From Cryobacterium adonitolivorans (GTDB taxonomy: Bacteria > Actinomycetota > Actinomycetes > Actinomycetales > Microbacteriaceae), in assembly GCF_004402695.1 (NCBI RefSeq), contig NZ_SOFL01000001.1, forward strand, positions 1-58,947: a stretch of DNA of 58,947 nt. Direction: 5' to 3'. Positions 1 to 7,188 of the stretch are shown piece after piece. Each line of letters opens with the position of its first letter. Position 1 is the first letter of the stretch. The translations under genes were made by a program, and so were the position numbers. Below the pieces are notes generated by a model. The model did no database searches. It saw only the letters and a program-made list of their open reading frames with translations, and was not told where the DNA came from.

Positions 1-902
1 CCGGGAGCGGCGGGAGCCGGAGCGGCCGGGACAGCAGCGGCTGGAGCGGCGGGTGCGGACGCGGCGGGCGGGTTGTTCCGGACGGCGGCGGCAGCGGCGG
101 CGGCCTGGGCCTTGGCCAGCGCGGCGGCGGATGCAGCGGCATCCAGCCCGGTCTGGTACTCACGCTCCGCGTCCGCGGTGGTGTCCTTCAGCAGGGCCAG
201 CTGTTCGTAGAGCTCCGACGATTTCTTCAGCTCGACGTCGAGTGCGGCCTGGGCGCCCAGGGCGGCGTCGTTGGCCGACTCGTACTTCTCCTTGGACTCG
301 GTGCTCAGGCGCTTGCGTTCCGCCGTGGCGGCTGCGGCCTGGGCGATAAGCGATTCCGCGGTGTTCTTATCCTGCACGGCCTGCCGGTAGATGGTCTCGG
401 ACTGCTCGCTGAGCTTGCTGGCCGTGCCGAGCTGGCTGAGCAGGTTGTCGGCGGTATTGCCGTTGAGGAACAGGTTGAGTGAGAGGTCCTGGGCGCCGGT
501 CTTGGCCAGGTGCGCGGCGATCAGGCCGGCTCGCATCTTCGAGGTGTCTGCGGCCTTCTGCGCCACGGCGGACTGCCTGTCCAGGCTCTCCTCGCGGGCC
601 GTAGCCGCATCGAGGTCGTCCTGAGTGACCCTGTAGGCCTCCGCAGCCATCTGGGAGCCCTGCGACGCGGCCGCCGACGACTCCTGCAGGCCCTCGAGCA
701 GGCCGGTGAGGTTCTCGATCTCCTTCGCCTTGGTGGCCTCGCTTTGCTTGGCCTTGGCGACCTCGTCCCAGCTGGGATAGTCCTGGTCGGCGAAGGCCGG
801 CACGGCCACGCCGGCCGCGGCGGTCACCGAGCCGATCATCGCGGCCGACAACAGCGCGGCCGAGGTGCGCCGTGAGCGGCGGGTGGACGTGTGCTCAGCC
901 AA
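1..902 (-). CDS. Secreted coiled-coil cell-wall hydrolase-like protein (C-terminus outside window)
   Basis: About 300 residues are visible. A TTG start at 902-900 is chosen because GGGGAG lies 6 nt upstream; it overlaps the stop of the upstream M23 gene by 8 nt, so the two are probably translationally coupled. The N-terminus has an Arg-rich n-region, a hydrophobic core and an AFA-type cleavage site, followed by YPSWDEV, which closely matches YPSWDDV at the same place in the neighbour. The rest is Ala/Glu/Lys/Gln-rich coiled coil, then an Ala/Pro linker running off the edge. The architecture suggests a divisome- or wall-associated hydrolase with an M23, NlpC/P60 or CHAP domain beyond position 1, but no catalytic domain can be seen. 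Clearly a tandem paralogue of the gene at 895-2310. Confidence 0.75.
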   Translation of the reverse strand, partial: MAEHTSTRRSRRTSAALLSAAMIGSVTAAAGVAVPAFADQDYPSWDEVAKAKQSEATKAKEIENLTGLLEGLQESSAAASQGSQMAAEAYRVTQDDLDAATAREESLDRQSAVAQKAADTSKMRAGLIAAHLAKTGAQDLSLNLFLNGNTADNLLSQLGTASKLSEQSETIYRQAVQDKNTAESLIAQAAAATAERKRLSTESKEKYESANDAALGAQAALDVELKKSSELYEQLALLKDTTADAEREYQTGLDAAASAAALAKAQAAAAAAAVRNNPPAASAPAAPAAAVPAAPAPAAP

Positions 903-2310
903 GTGGGGCTCCCCTGTCGGACATGAACGGAACGGCGTTGATGCGGTTACCGCCGGTGAACACCTCGAAGTGCAGGTGGCAGCCGGTGGAGGCTCCGGTG
1001 GTGCCGGAACTGGCGATGTTCTGGCCTACTTCCACGCGCTGGCCGACCGAGACGAAGATGCCGCCGTCGCGGATGTGGGCGTAGCCCGTTGCGACACCGT
1101 TGCCGTGGCTGATCTGCACGAAGTTGCCGTAGGTGCCCTGGCGGCCCGCGTAGATGACGGTTCCCGTTGCGGCGGCGTAGATCGGCGCGCTGCAACCGGT
1201 GCTGATGTCGGTGCCGTAGTGGAAACCGCTGCTGCAGCCGCCGCTGCCACAGAGCACGGAGCGGGGGCCGTAGCCGTCGGTGATGCGTCCGCCGGCCGGC
1301 ACACCCCAGCCCTGGCTGCCGACCTGGCCGCCGCTGAGGCCTGCTCCGGCCGATCCGGTCGCCCCGCCCGACGAGCTGGGCCTGGCGGCCGCGGCGCGTG
1401 CGGCTTCCGCCGCGACCTGGGCGAGGCGCGCCTTCTCGGCTTCCGCGGCGATCCTGGCCCGTTCGGCGACGCCGGCCTCGTAGCCCGCGGTCGTGGTGGC
1501 CTGGGCGTCCTGCATGAACTGGAGTTGCTGCTCGAGAATCACGCTCTGGGCCTCGGAGTCGGCGAGGGCTCCCGCCGCCGCATCGGCCGCGTCCTGGGCC
1601 GCGACCATGGCGGCCTCGGCCTCGACGCGCAGGGCCTCGCGCTCGGCGCGGGCGACGGTGGCCTGGTCGCCGAGCGATTGGGCGGTGTTGTTGGCGCTCT
1701 GGGCCTGCTCGTACACGTCGCTGCTGCGTTCGACGAGTTTGCTCATGCTGCCGAGCTTCGACAGCAGTTCGTCGGCACCTTCGCCGCTTTGCTGGCCGTC
1801 GATGAAGAGGTTGACGCTGAGGTCGGTGCCGCCGGTGCGGTAGAGCTGCGCGGCGAGCTGGCCAGCCTGCGTGGTGGCGGCGTCGGCCTCGGTCTTACTG
1901 GTGTCCGCCTGGGCCTGCAGGTCGCTGGCGCGACGGCTGGCGTCATCGAACTTGTCTTGGGCGACCTCGAGCTCGACTCCCCGAGCCTCGGCCTCTGCCT
2001 GGGTGCGTTCCACCTCGGTCTGGAGACCCGCGATGAGATTCTGGATCTCGGTGACCTGCGCGGAGGCCGCATTGGTGTTGGACTTTGCGGCGAGCACGTC
2101 ATCCCAGCTGGGATAGTCCACGGCCATGGCCGGGCTGATCGGGCTGGCCAGGGTCACCGCGAGGCCCAGGGCCGCGGCGAAGCCGGTCACGCCCATCGTC
2201 GCCTGGCGGGTGCCGATTCGCTTGCTTCGGGTGGGCTGCTGCCGGTTAGGCCGCAGCCGGTTCAGGCCGGCGCGAACTCCGCGGCTGATCACGGTTGCCG
2301 TGCGCTTCAT
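895..2310 (-). CDS. M23 family metallopeptidase with N-terminal coiled coil
   Basis: 471 residues. A long basic n-region and hydrophobic segment end at an AMA signal-peptidase site before VDYPSW. Residues about 70-310 form heptad-rich coiled coil, as in EnvC/RipA-type wall hydrolases. Residues about 340-465 are an M23 (LytM) domain with the zinc motifs HYGTD (H-x3-D) and HLHFE (H-x-H), so it should be an active peptidoglycan endopeptidase outside the membrane. Start: ATG at 2310 after GGGGAG. It is first in a two-gene unit with its paralogue (TTG start inside its last codons). Four regularly spaced GTCAC-type boxes lie 25-56 nt upstream of the start codon. Confidence 0.92.
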   Translation of the reverse strand: MKRTATVISRGVRAGLNRLRPNRQQPTRSKRIGTRQATMGVTGFAAALGLAVTLASPISPAMAVDYPSWDDVLAAKSNTNAASAQVTEIQNLIAGLQTEVERTQAEAEARGVELEVAQDKFDDASRRASDLQAQADTSKTEADAATTQAGQLAAQLYRTGGTDLSVNLFIDGQQSGEGADELLSKLGSMSKLVERSSDVYEQAQSANNTAQSLGDQATVARAEREALRVEAEAAMVAAQDAADAAAGALADSEAQSVILEQQLQFMQDAQATTTAGYEAGVAERARIAAEAEKARLAQVAAEAARAAAARPSSSGGATGSAGAGLSGGQVGSQGWGVPAGGRITDGYGPRSVLCGSGGCSSGFHYGTDISTGCSAPIYAAATGTVIYAGRQGTYGNFVQISHGNGVATGYAHIRDGGIFVSVGQRVEVGQNIASSGTTGASTGCHLHFEVFTGGNRINAVPFMSDRGAPLG

Positions 2311-2334
2311 AACTCCCCGATCGGGTCTGTGCTC

Positions 2335-2366
2335 GTCACATTCGTCACTGTGGTAACTCTGGTCAC
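2335..2366 (-). promoter_or_regulatory. Array of four GTCAC/GTAAC boxes, 9-bp period, upstream of the M23 gene
   Basis: On the plus strand GTCAC occurs at 2335, 2344 and 2362 and GTAAC at 2353, each separated by 4 nt, so all four pentamers are on the same face at a 9-bp period. On the gene's strand this reads GTGAC/GTTAC. Direct repeats of this kind are typical operators of OmpR-class response regulators; in actinobacteria MtrA controls wall hydrolases through GTAAC-like repeats. Assignment to MtrA is inference. Confidence 0.5.
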
Positions 2367-2562
2367 AATAACAAACCCCGCTGATTGGCCGAGGGTTGCA
2401 TAAAACCTAACCCTCCCAGGCCCCGGCTCCCCGCCCATTCGTGGGCGCGGTGAAAAGCGACACGCCGGGGTACGGAGCGGGCCCGATTCGGGTTCCGGCC
2501 CGGAATCACGCGGCGCACGGGCCCGCGGCCCCGCGCCGCAGGTGCCGGCCGTTGTGGCCGAT

Positions 2563-2592
2563 TTGAACTATCCCTCTTTCAGCACTTATGAT
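2563..2592 (+). promoter_or_regulatory. Probable sigma-70-type promoter of the tRNA cluster
   Basis: TTGAAC (2563-2568) and TATGAT (2587-2592) are separated by 18 bp and end 34 nt before tRNA-Glu. This is the best -35/-10 pair near the tRNAs. Confidence 0.5.
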
Positions 2593-2626
2593 TATGCGTC
2601 GGAAGTCATCAGCTTCCGAAAAGCAA

Positions 2627-2699
2627 GGCCCCATCGTTTAGCGGCCTAGGACGGCGCCCTTTCACGGCGTTAACACGGGTTCGAATCCCGTTGGGGCTA
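2627..2699 (+). tRNA. tRNA-Glu (anticodon TTC)
   Basis: 73 nt cloverleaf. Acceptor GGCCCCA pairs with TGGGGCT; the anticodon stem GCGCC/GGCGT encloses loop CTTTCAC with anticodon TTC; the T-arm GGTTCGAATCC is canonical. No encoded CCA. First of three clustered tRNAs. Confidence 0.97.
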
Positions 2700-2737
2700 C
2701 GCATACTGTAGGTTGTACTCGGCACGAAAAGTAAGAC

Positions 2738-2769
2738 AGCAAGATAGCAAGATCGCAAGATCGCAAGAA
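2738..2769 (+). repeat. Four 8-bp tandem units between tRNA-Glu and tRNA-Asp
   Basis: Units AGCAAGAT, AGCAAGAT, CGCAAGAT and CGCAAGAA run head to tail in the spacer of the tRNA transcript. No obvious function; such short repeats are prone to copy-number change. Confidence 0.8.
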
Positions 2770-2783
2770 AAGCATCATCGTTT

Positions 2784-2860
2784 GGCCCTGTAGCGCAGTT
2801 GGTTAGCGCGCCGCCCTGTCACGGCGGAGGTCGCCGGTTCAAGTCCGGTCAGGGTCGCCA
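2784..2860 (+). tRNA. tRNA-Asp (anticodon GTC)
   Basis: 77 nt including an encoded CCA at 2858-2860. Acceptor GGCCCTG pairs with CAGGGTC; anticodon stem CCGCC/GGCGG with loop CTGTCAC gives anticodon GTC; the T-loop TTCAAGT is canonical. Confidence 0.97.
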
Positions 2861-2867
2861 AGGCGAC

Positions 2868-2893
2868 AAGCCCTTTCGAAAGAAGGGGCTTTT
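2868..2893 (+). terminator. Rho-independent terminator after tRNA-Asp
   Basis: Stem AAGCCCTTTC / GAAGGGGCTT (one G-T wobble), loop GAAA, followed by a short T-run. It separates the Glu-Asp pair from tRNA-Phe. Confidence 0.8.
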
Positions 2894-2928
2894 CGTCCTT
2901 CTGAAGGCGTCTCTCGCAGCCGCCTTCT

Positions 2929-3001
2929 GGCCCTGTAGCTCAGTTGGTAGAGCGTTCGACTGAAAATCGAAAGGTCACCGGATCGACGCCGGTCGGGGCC
3001 A
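2929..3001 (+). tRNA. tRNA-Phe (anticodon GAA); integration target of the island
   Basis: 73 nt. Acceptor GGCCCTG pairs with CGGGGCC (one T-G pair); stem TTCGA/TCGAA with loop CTGAAAA gives anticodon GAA. The T-loop is ATCGACG, so position 54 is A instead of T and position 60 is G. The 3' part (from 2973) is duplicated at 7102-7132, so the gene is probably a reconstituted hybrid: chromosomal 5' part plus 3' end supplied by an integrated element. Confidence 0.95.
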
Positions 3002-3003
3002 CT
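2973..3003 (+). repeat. Left attachment-site repeat (attL-like), 31 bp
   Basis: Identical to 7102-7132 in the same orientation. It covers the variable loop, T-arm and acceptor 3' strand of tRNA-Phe plus 2 nt. TCGAA also matches just before it, with one mismatch between. This is the classic footprint of tyrosine-integrase insertion into a tRNA 3' end. Confidence 0.85.
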
Positions 3004-3038
3004 GAAATCCTCGTGAGGCTTCTACTTGCGGGGATTTC
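3004..3038 (+). terminator. Terminator directly after tRNA-Phe (left end of the island)
   Basis: A 14-bp stem (3004-3017 with 3025-3038, three G-T pairs), loop GCTTCTA, then TTCATTTCT. The loop is identical to that of the terminator at 7134-7164 although the stems differ, so the two appear to be homologous tRNA-Phe terminators. Confidence 0.75.
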
Positions 3039-3481
3039 TTCATTTCTGCGATGGTTTTCAGTCGATCGCCCTGGATACACCCCGCACATTCAAATCAGGC
3101 CTTCACGTCGCTGTCCCATCACTTCGGCCGCCCGCTTCGATCCCTTGACGACGAGCCCTTCTGCCCGCACAGCTGGCGTCTTGTGCGACCAGCATGCCGA
3201 GTCCGCCACCAGGTTGCCGCCGCGGCGGGGCGTAGGCTTTCTTATTCGCAGGGCGGTTGCTTTCGTCAGCGCGAGGCATGCAAGGGACTGTGCTCTACGC
3301 GCTTGGCGCCCTCGGTTAGCATTTCCAGATCCGAGTCGAAATATAAGTCGGCAAGAACAAGGAGCGCACCAGAAATCTGGATGACGATACCCACGAGAGA
3401 ATCCTTAGGGCATCGTCGTCAGGTCGTGTTCGCTGCCTCTCGTGTGTACAGCCATAGGCTCCAAGCGACTAGCGTGGCTTC
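3039..3481. other. Gene-poor left part of the island
   Basis: About 440 bases. Open frames exist but have no recognisable domain, no good ribosome site and no start that fits; I see no gene here. The 3' end should contain the promoter of the small membrane protein at 3482. Confidence 0.5.
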
Positions 3482-3817
3482 ATGTCGCTGGCATTCTGGA
3501 TATGCGTTCTTCTCACTCTCATCAGCTCCCTGGTGAGCCTCGGCTACGCCCTCGCGGGGGTGCGGTCCTCAACGGAGGCATCCCGTGTTCCGTCGCAGTA
3601 TGCGCTCGCCCGTAGCGCCGCTCTCGTGGTCGTGGCTGCAGTTTCCATCCTCAGTGCCTCTACTGAATTTGCGGCCTCTGCTGCAATAGCCATGATTGCG
3701 GTGCAATCGTTCGATGCCGTGATCGGGGGCCTGCGTGCCGACCGAGTCAAAACTTTTGGACCGGCTTTCACTGCCCTGGCCAACGCAGTGGCGCTGGTGT
3801 GGCTGCTCACTTCATAG
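3482..3817 (+). CDS. Small four-helix integral membrane protein, function unknown
   Basis: 111 residues with about four hydrophobic segments (residues 3-24, 43-62, 65-82, 92-110) and few charges. ATG start at 3482; no strong Shine-Dalgarno site. The pattern resembles small uncharacterised four-TM actinobacterial proteins, but I do not recognise a named family with certainty. It is cargo of the tRNA-Phe island and stands alone on the plus strand. Confidence 0.65.
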   Translation: MSLAFWICVLLTLISSLVSLGYALAGVRSSTEASRVPSQYALARSAALVVVAAVSILSASTEFAASAAIAMIAVQSFDAVIGGLRADRVKTFGPAFTALANAVALVWLLTS

Positions 3818-3989
3818 CGGCGCCCGCCGGCCCGCTAGATGGGGAGCTGTCGGAATTCTCTAATTCGCGATGCCGATCGACGATTCATATCTGACCTATA
3901 ACGATCGAACGAGAGGAGCATCGCGTGATCGCCCAGTGCGGCTACCGCAACACTGTTGTTGCAGGGCGAATGGACCGCGGTATCCCTCC

Positions 3990-4613
3990 TCAGCACTGAG
4001 CCTGCTGGGCCCCAGCCGCGACCGACTCCCCCGCCGCCCGTCGAAAGGCGGCGAACAGGACATCACCAAGCACCGTGCCCATGATGACCATTTCGACCTT
4101 GCTGGCACGATCGGGGCGGCGATCAACCTCGGCCATGTCCGCTACCGCAACGTCGCGCGCTGCCTTTGCGTAGGCCGCATACCAACTCTCACTCACGCCG
4201 GTCGATCCGTCGTCTTCGGTAAATGCTGAAAAGACCTGTGCGGCTGCGAGGCGACCAGGGTTGTGAGGCTCGATTGCCCAACCCGTTAGCACCGCATCGA
4301 CGCTCTTCAATGAGGCGGGCGAGATCGCGGTCTGATCGATTACAGGTGAGACTGACTTCTGCGCGACCCCGAGGGCACGGAAAATCGACTCCGTGGAGTC
4401 CACAACGGAGAGAACATCTCGAGCGGTAGCGATCGGGACACCGCCAACTTCGAGTAGAGCACGAACCAAACGCAGTCGTCGAACATGTGAGTCGTCGTAT
4501 TCGGCTTGATTCGGCTTGACCAACTCCCCCGCGGGCAGAAGCTGCTCGCGAATGTAGAACTTGATCGTCGCTACATTTACACCGGCCAGGGTGCTGAGTT
4601 CTGATATCTTCAC
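3990..4613 (-). CDS. MerR family transcriptional regulator
   Basis: About 207 residues from the GTG at 4613, preferred over the GTG at 4625 because GGGA lies 6 nt upstream of it. It begins VKISELSTLAGVNVATIKFY, the winged helix-turn-helix signature of MerR proteins, followed by the wing and the hinge (residues about 40-75). The C-terminal 130 residues look like an effector domain with no cysteine cluster, so a metal sensor is unlikely. Divergent from the membrane protein at 4699, with a tandem repeat between them, so it probably regulates itself and that gene. Cargo of the tRNA-Phe island. Confidence 0.85.
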   Translation of the reverse strand: MKISELSTLAGVNVATIKFYIREQLLPAGELVKPNQAEYDDSHVRRLRLVRALLEVGGVPIATARDVLSVVDSTESIFRALGVAQKSVSPVIDQTAISPASLKSVDAVLTGWAIEPHNPGRLAAAQVFSAFTEDDGSTGVSESWYAAYAKAARDVAVADMAEVDRRPDRASKVEMVIMGTVLGDVLFAAFRRAAGESVAAGAQQAQC

Positions 4614-4623
4614 TGATAGTCCC

Positions 4624-4655
4624 ACTTACTGTTAGTGACACTTACCGTTAGTGTC
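4624..4655. promoter_or_regulatory. Tandem 16-bp direct repeat in the divergent MerR/membrane-protein promoter
   Basis: ACTTACTGTTAGTGAC (4624-4639) is followed directly by ACTTACCGTTAGTGTC (4640-4655), 14 of 16 identical. It overlaps the region where both divergent promoters must lie, making it a candidate operator for the MerR protein, though MerR sites are usually inverted repeats. Confidence 0.55.
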
Positions 4656-4698
4656 GCTATCAATAACACTATGGGACTCCGCCGTGGAAAGGAAAATC

Positions 4699-5658
4699 AT
4701 GCGCATCACCGCCCCACCATCGGGACCTCTTCTCGGAGACTGGCATCGGCCTCTCCTCGCCCTTGCTTTGTTGATGGCGGGCGCTGCTGTCGCTAGTGCT
4801 GTTGGTCTACTGGTTGATCAGCGCGAACTCGTCGGGGCGGCCGCGTGGGCGAAGCCGTTGAAATTTGCGCTTTCGATCGGCGTCTACTCCGTGACGCTTG
4901 CATGGCTCATCGGACAGCTCCGGCGCTGGCGCCGCGTGGCGTGGTGGGCGGGCACTCTTACTGCAATAGTTCTCGCGATAGAGATGGTCATCATTATCGG
5001 AGCGGTCCTGGCCAACACGACTAGCCACTTCAACGTGTCGACACCCTTCAATATCGCCCTCTGGAGCGTCATGGCGGGGTCCGTGGTTGCCGCCTGGGTC
5101 GCCTCGATGGCTGTCGCAATGCTGTTGTTTCGCACTGACCTCGGAAGCCCCGCACGGTCAATCGCCATCAGAGCAGGCGTTGCCCTTTCCCTCGTGGGAA
5201 TGGCGCTCGCATTCCAGATGGCCAAACCCACATCCGAACAACTCCGAAACCCTTCGGGCGTTGAAGGCGCCCACGCGGTGGGCACAAGCGATGCCGGTCC
5301 CGGGCTATTTTTGCTCGGGTGGAGCACCATCGGAGGAGATCTCCGAGTCCCCCACTTCGTCGGAATGCACGCAGTTCAAGTCCTCCCGCTCGTCGCCTTG
5401 CTCCTCGCGATCGCCGCGCGGAAAATTCCTCTGCTTCGCGATCCAGCCACACAGACGCGTCTCGTTGCGACAACAGCCGCGCTGTACTTTGGCGCTCTAG
5501 TCGTCCTTGAAGTTCAAGCGACCATTGGTCAATCGGTAATCACGCCAAGCATCCCCATAGCCGTCGCCGCCACCGCACTTTTCGGTGGCGCCACCCTCGC
5601 AACTGCACTAATTCTCCGTGCCGCCCGCAAGAAGGCACATTCGCCAACTGCACCGTGA
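4699..5658 (+). CDS. Multi-pass membrane protein, function unknown, divergent from the MerR gene
   Basis: 319 residues from the ATG at 4699, chosen because GGAAAGGA precedes it; an upstream GTG at 4651 lies within the operator repeat and lacks a ribosome site. About eight hydrophobic segments. A conserved-looking stretch around residues 195-230 (GLFLLGWSTIGGDLRVPHF then GMHAVQ) recalls uncharacterised actinobacterial membrane proteins of this size. Function unknown; transport or membrane stress are only guesses. Probably controlled by the adjacent MerR protein. Confidence 0.75.
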   Translation: MRITAPPSGPLLGDWHRPLLALALLMAGAAVASAVGLLVDQRELVGAAAWAKPLKFALSIGVYSVTLAWLIGQLRRWRRVAWWAGTLTAIVLAIEMVIIIGAVLANTTSHFNVSTPFNIALWSVMAGSVVAAWVASMAVAMLLFRTDLGSPARSIAIRAGVALSLVGMALAFQMAKPTSEQLRNPSGVEGAHAVGTSDAGPGLFLLGWSTIGGDLRVPHFVGMHAVQVLPLVALLLAIAARKIPLLRDPATQTRLVATTAALYFGALVVLEVQATIGQSVITPSIPIAVAATALFGGATLATALILRAARKKAHSPTAP

Positions 5659-6484
5659 CCCTCCGGCGGTGCGCGGCGCATGCCCTTGCCGCGAAGCGTG
5701 CGGTCGATTGGGAGTCGCGCAATCCATTGGCCTCGAAATGGAGCCGAAAGGAAAGAGCGGTCCGTGACCCTATGAGGGTGCCTGTGTGGCTGGGTTGGTT
5801 CTTCTGCGTTCGTTAGGCTGTTTTTGGGTCCATTGGTTCCGCTCGGATCCTCGGTCCGAGCAGTGGTGCAGTGCATGGCATATCGAGCAGGGGTGCACGC
5901 CACATTCGCGTCGTTGGGGGTTGCCGTTGCGCTGGATGGCTGTGAGCGACATGCCTGCTTGATGAAGAGTTCGGGCCGCAGGAACGACGTCCAGCAGCCC
6001 TCGTTCCCGCTGTCGCCGACGTTGGCTCGGGACACGATCCGGTGCCCAACCCGGCAGTACGTGGCGTCAAGAAACAGCCCGAGCTGGCGTCAGACCTTCG
6101 CCAGCAGCGGTCTCAGCTGAACGAAAAAATCGCGCAACTCCGGCGTACTGGCACAAGGCTGGATGACGCCATCGGAACGCTGTGAATCCGTGTGACGTTT
6201 GTGCCCTACCCGGGCCGGATAAAGAGCCACGACCGAAGTGAACTTTCGGTTGCACGGATGCGACACCCCAATCCACTTGTGCGCGACAGACGGCTGGCTG
6301 GCGACAGGGGGTGACATTCAGCGGTGCCAGAACGGCGCCACGCATTCGAACGTTTTCGACACATTTCACCGTGACTTTGGAATGCGGCCAGTCCGGGCAG
6401 AAGGCGGATTCGCGGTTCGGCGGCTGTCCCGGCAGAGATGCATAGCCTGGGAGACGTCGGTGCGTCAAGAGAAAACCGACGTTT
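5659..6484. other. Unreadable remnant DNA inside the island
   Basis: About 825 bases with only short open frames on both strands, none with a recognisable domain, a good ribosome site or sustained codon bias. Next to a transposase fragment this looks like decayed gene or IS material, but no family could be identified. Confidence 0.5.
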
Positions 6485-7012
6485 TCAACTTGACTTTGTT
6501 GCGCACTGTGGCGGCCGTCGCAGAACCGTTCCAGGGAACCCGCCGAGGGCCGCAGTGACGCTACTCGCCCCGAAGAAGCCCGGAGATTCCGAGATCGCTT
6601 TGGCCAGGGCGGCGCCGACGATGGTCGCTGCGGCGCGGGTGAAGTTTGCCGTCACGGCCAAAACCAGCCAGGCGGCGTTGGTGGTGAAGACGCCCGAGGG
6701 CAGGTGGGCCAGAACGCTGTTATTCAGATCTGCATCGACGAGTTCGATAAGCGCGTGAGCCCGGTGGGTTTTGTCCGCGGCGACCGTGAAATGGTGACAC
6801 TGGTCCAGTGTTTTCGCGGCCTCGTCGTAGATGGTGTCGGTGCATTCAATGGCCTCCCAGGTGTCATTGGGGATGGCCGCGATCGCACGTTTCACGGCCG
6901 GATTCATCCGCGCTGTCACCAACACGGCCGCGCCCGCTTTGATCGCTGCGCTCATCGTGGCGTAACCGTAGAACAAGGAATCGGTGCGGAGTAGAACGCG
7001 GGCGGCGGTCAT
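6485..7012 (-). pseudogene. IS1380-family transposase fragment
   Basis: The reading ARVLLRTDSLFYGYA, then VTARMNPAVKRAIAAIPND, TIYDEA, ADKTHRAHALIE, and LAHLPSGVFTTNAAWLVLAV matches the second half of IS1380-type DDE transposases as I know them. The family is usually around 450 residues; here the N-terminal half is absent, a block between TIYDEA and ADKTHR is deleted, and the C-terminus after about residue 145 (near 6575) is replaced by unrelated sequence. No terminal inverted repeats recognised. A dead fragment abutting the right attachment site. Confidence 0.75.
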
Positions 7013-7101
7013 CCCTAAAGGAACTCAGGCACAGCGAAACGCAGGTCGAAGATGCCGGCAGTCCGCAATAACTCCTGAAAGAGCCGTGCTCTTACTCGAA
7101 T

Positions 7102-7132
7102 GGTCACCGGATCGACGCCGGTCGGGGCCACT
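7102..7132 (+). repeat. Right attachment-site repeat (attR-like), 31 bp
   Basis: Exact copy of 2973-3003. It is followed at once by a strong terminator, so this copy is probably the displaced original 3' end of the host tRNA-Phe gene. Confidence 0.85.
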
Positions 7133-7133
7133 T

Positions 7134-7170
7134 GGCCATCTGCGGGCTTCTACCGCAGGTGGCCTCTTTT
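7134..7170 (+). terminator. Strong rho-independent terminator, probably the original tRNA-Phe terminator
   Basis: Stem GGCCATCTGCGG / CCGCAGGTGGCC (12 bp, one wobble), loop GCTTCTA, then TCTTTTTT. It ends only about 20 nt before the start of the next gene. Confidence 0.9.
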
Positions 7171-7188
7171 TTATGCCACGATGTGGGC

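Larger units (their letters stand above)
2311..2626. other. Intergenic control region between hydrolase genes and tRNA cluster
   Basis: About 316 bases without a gene. The left part holds the GTCAC array for the minus-strand hydrolase genes; the right part holds a tRNA promoter. The middle (about 2400-2560) is GC-rich with no ORF or strong hairpin that I can support. A c-di-AMP (ydaO-type) riboswitch, common before actinobacterial wall hydrolases, was looked for and not found. Confidence 0.6.
3004..7132. mobile_element. Decayed 4.1-kb island integrated at tRNA-Phe
   Basis: Bounded by a 31-bp direct repeat of the tRNA-Phe 3' end. Contents: a small membrane protein, a MerR-like regulator divergent from a membrane protein, unreadable remnant DNA, and an IS1380 transposase fragment next to the right boundary. 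Several stretches look less GC-rich than the flanks. No integrase, excisionase or replication gene can be read, so the element is probably no longer mobile, or is what remains of a larger one. Confidence 0.7.

Noticed and set aside
865..2403. 512-residue plus-strand open frame
   Set aside because: Antisense to the M23 gene; low-complexity Gly/Ala/Arg product with no domain, produced by high GC content.
2311..2460. Possible c-di-AMP (ydaO-type) riboswitch before the M23 gene
   Set aside because: The region is short, the conserved core motifs are not there, and the sequence is better explained by direct-repeat boxes.
5529..6468. Several open frames of 60-168 codons in the island
   Set aside because: They overlap on both strands, lack ribosome sites and domains, and show no consistent codon bias.
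3004..7132. Integrase gene expected for the tRNA-Phe island
   Set aside because: No frame shows the R-H-R-Y tyrosine recombinase pattern or a serine recombinase N-terminus; recorded as absent rather than guessed.
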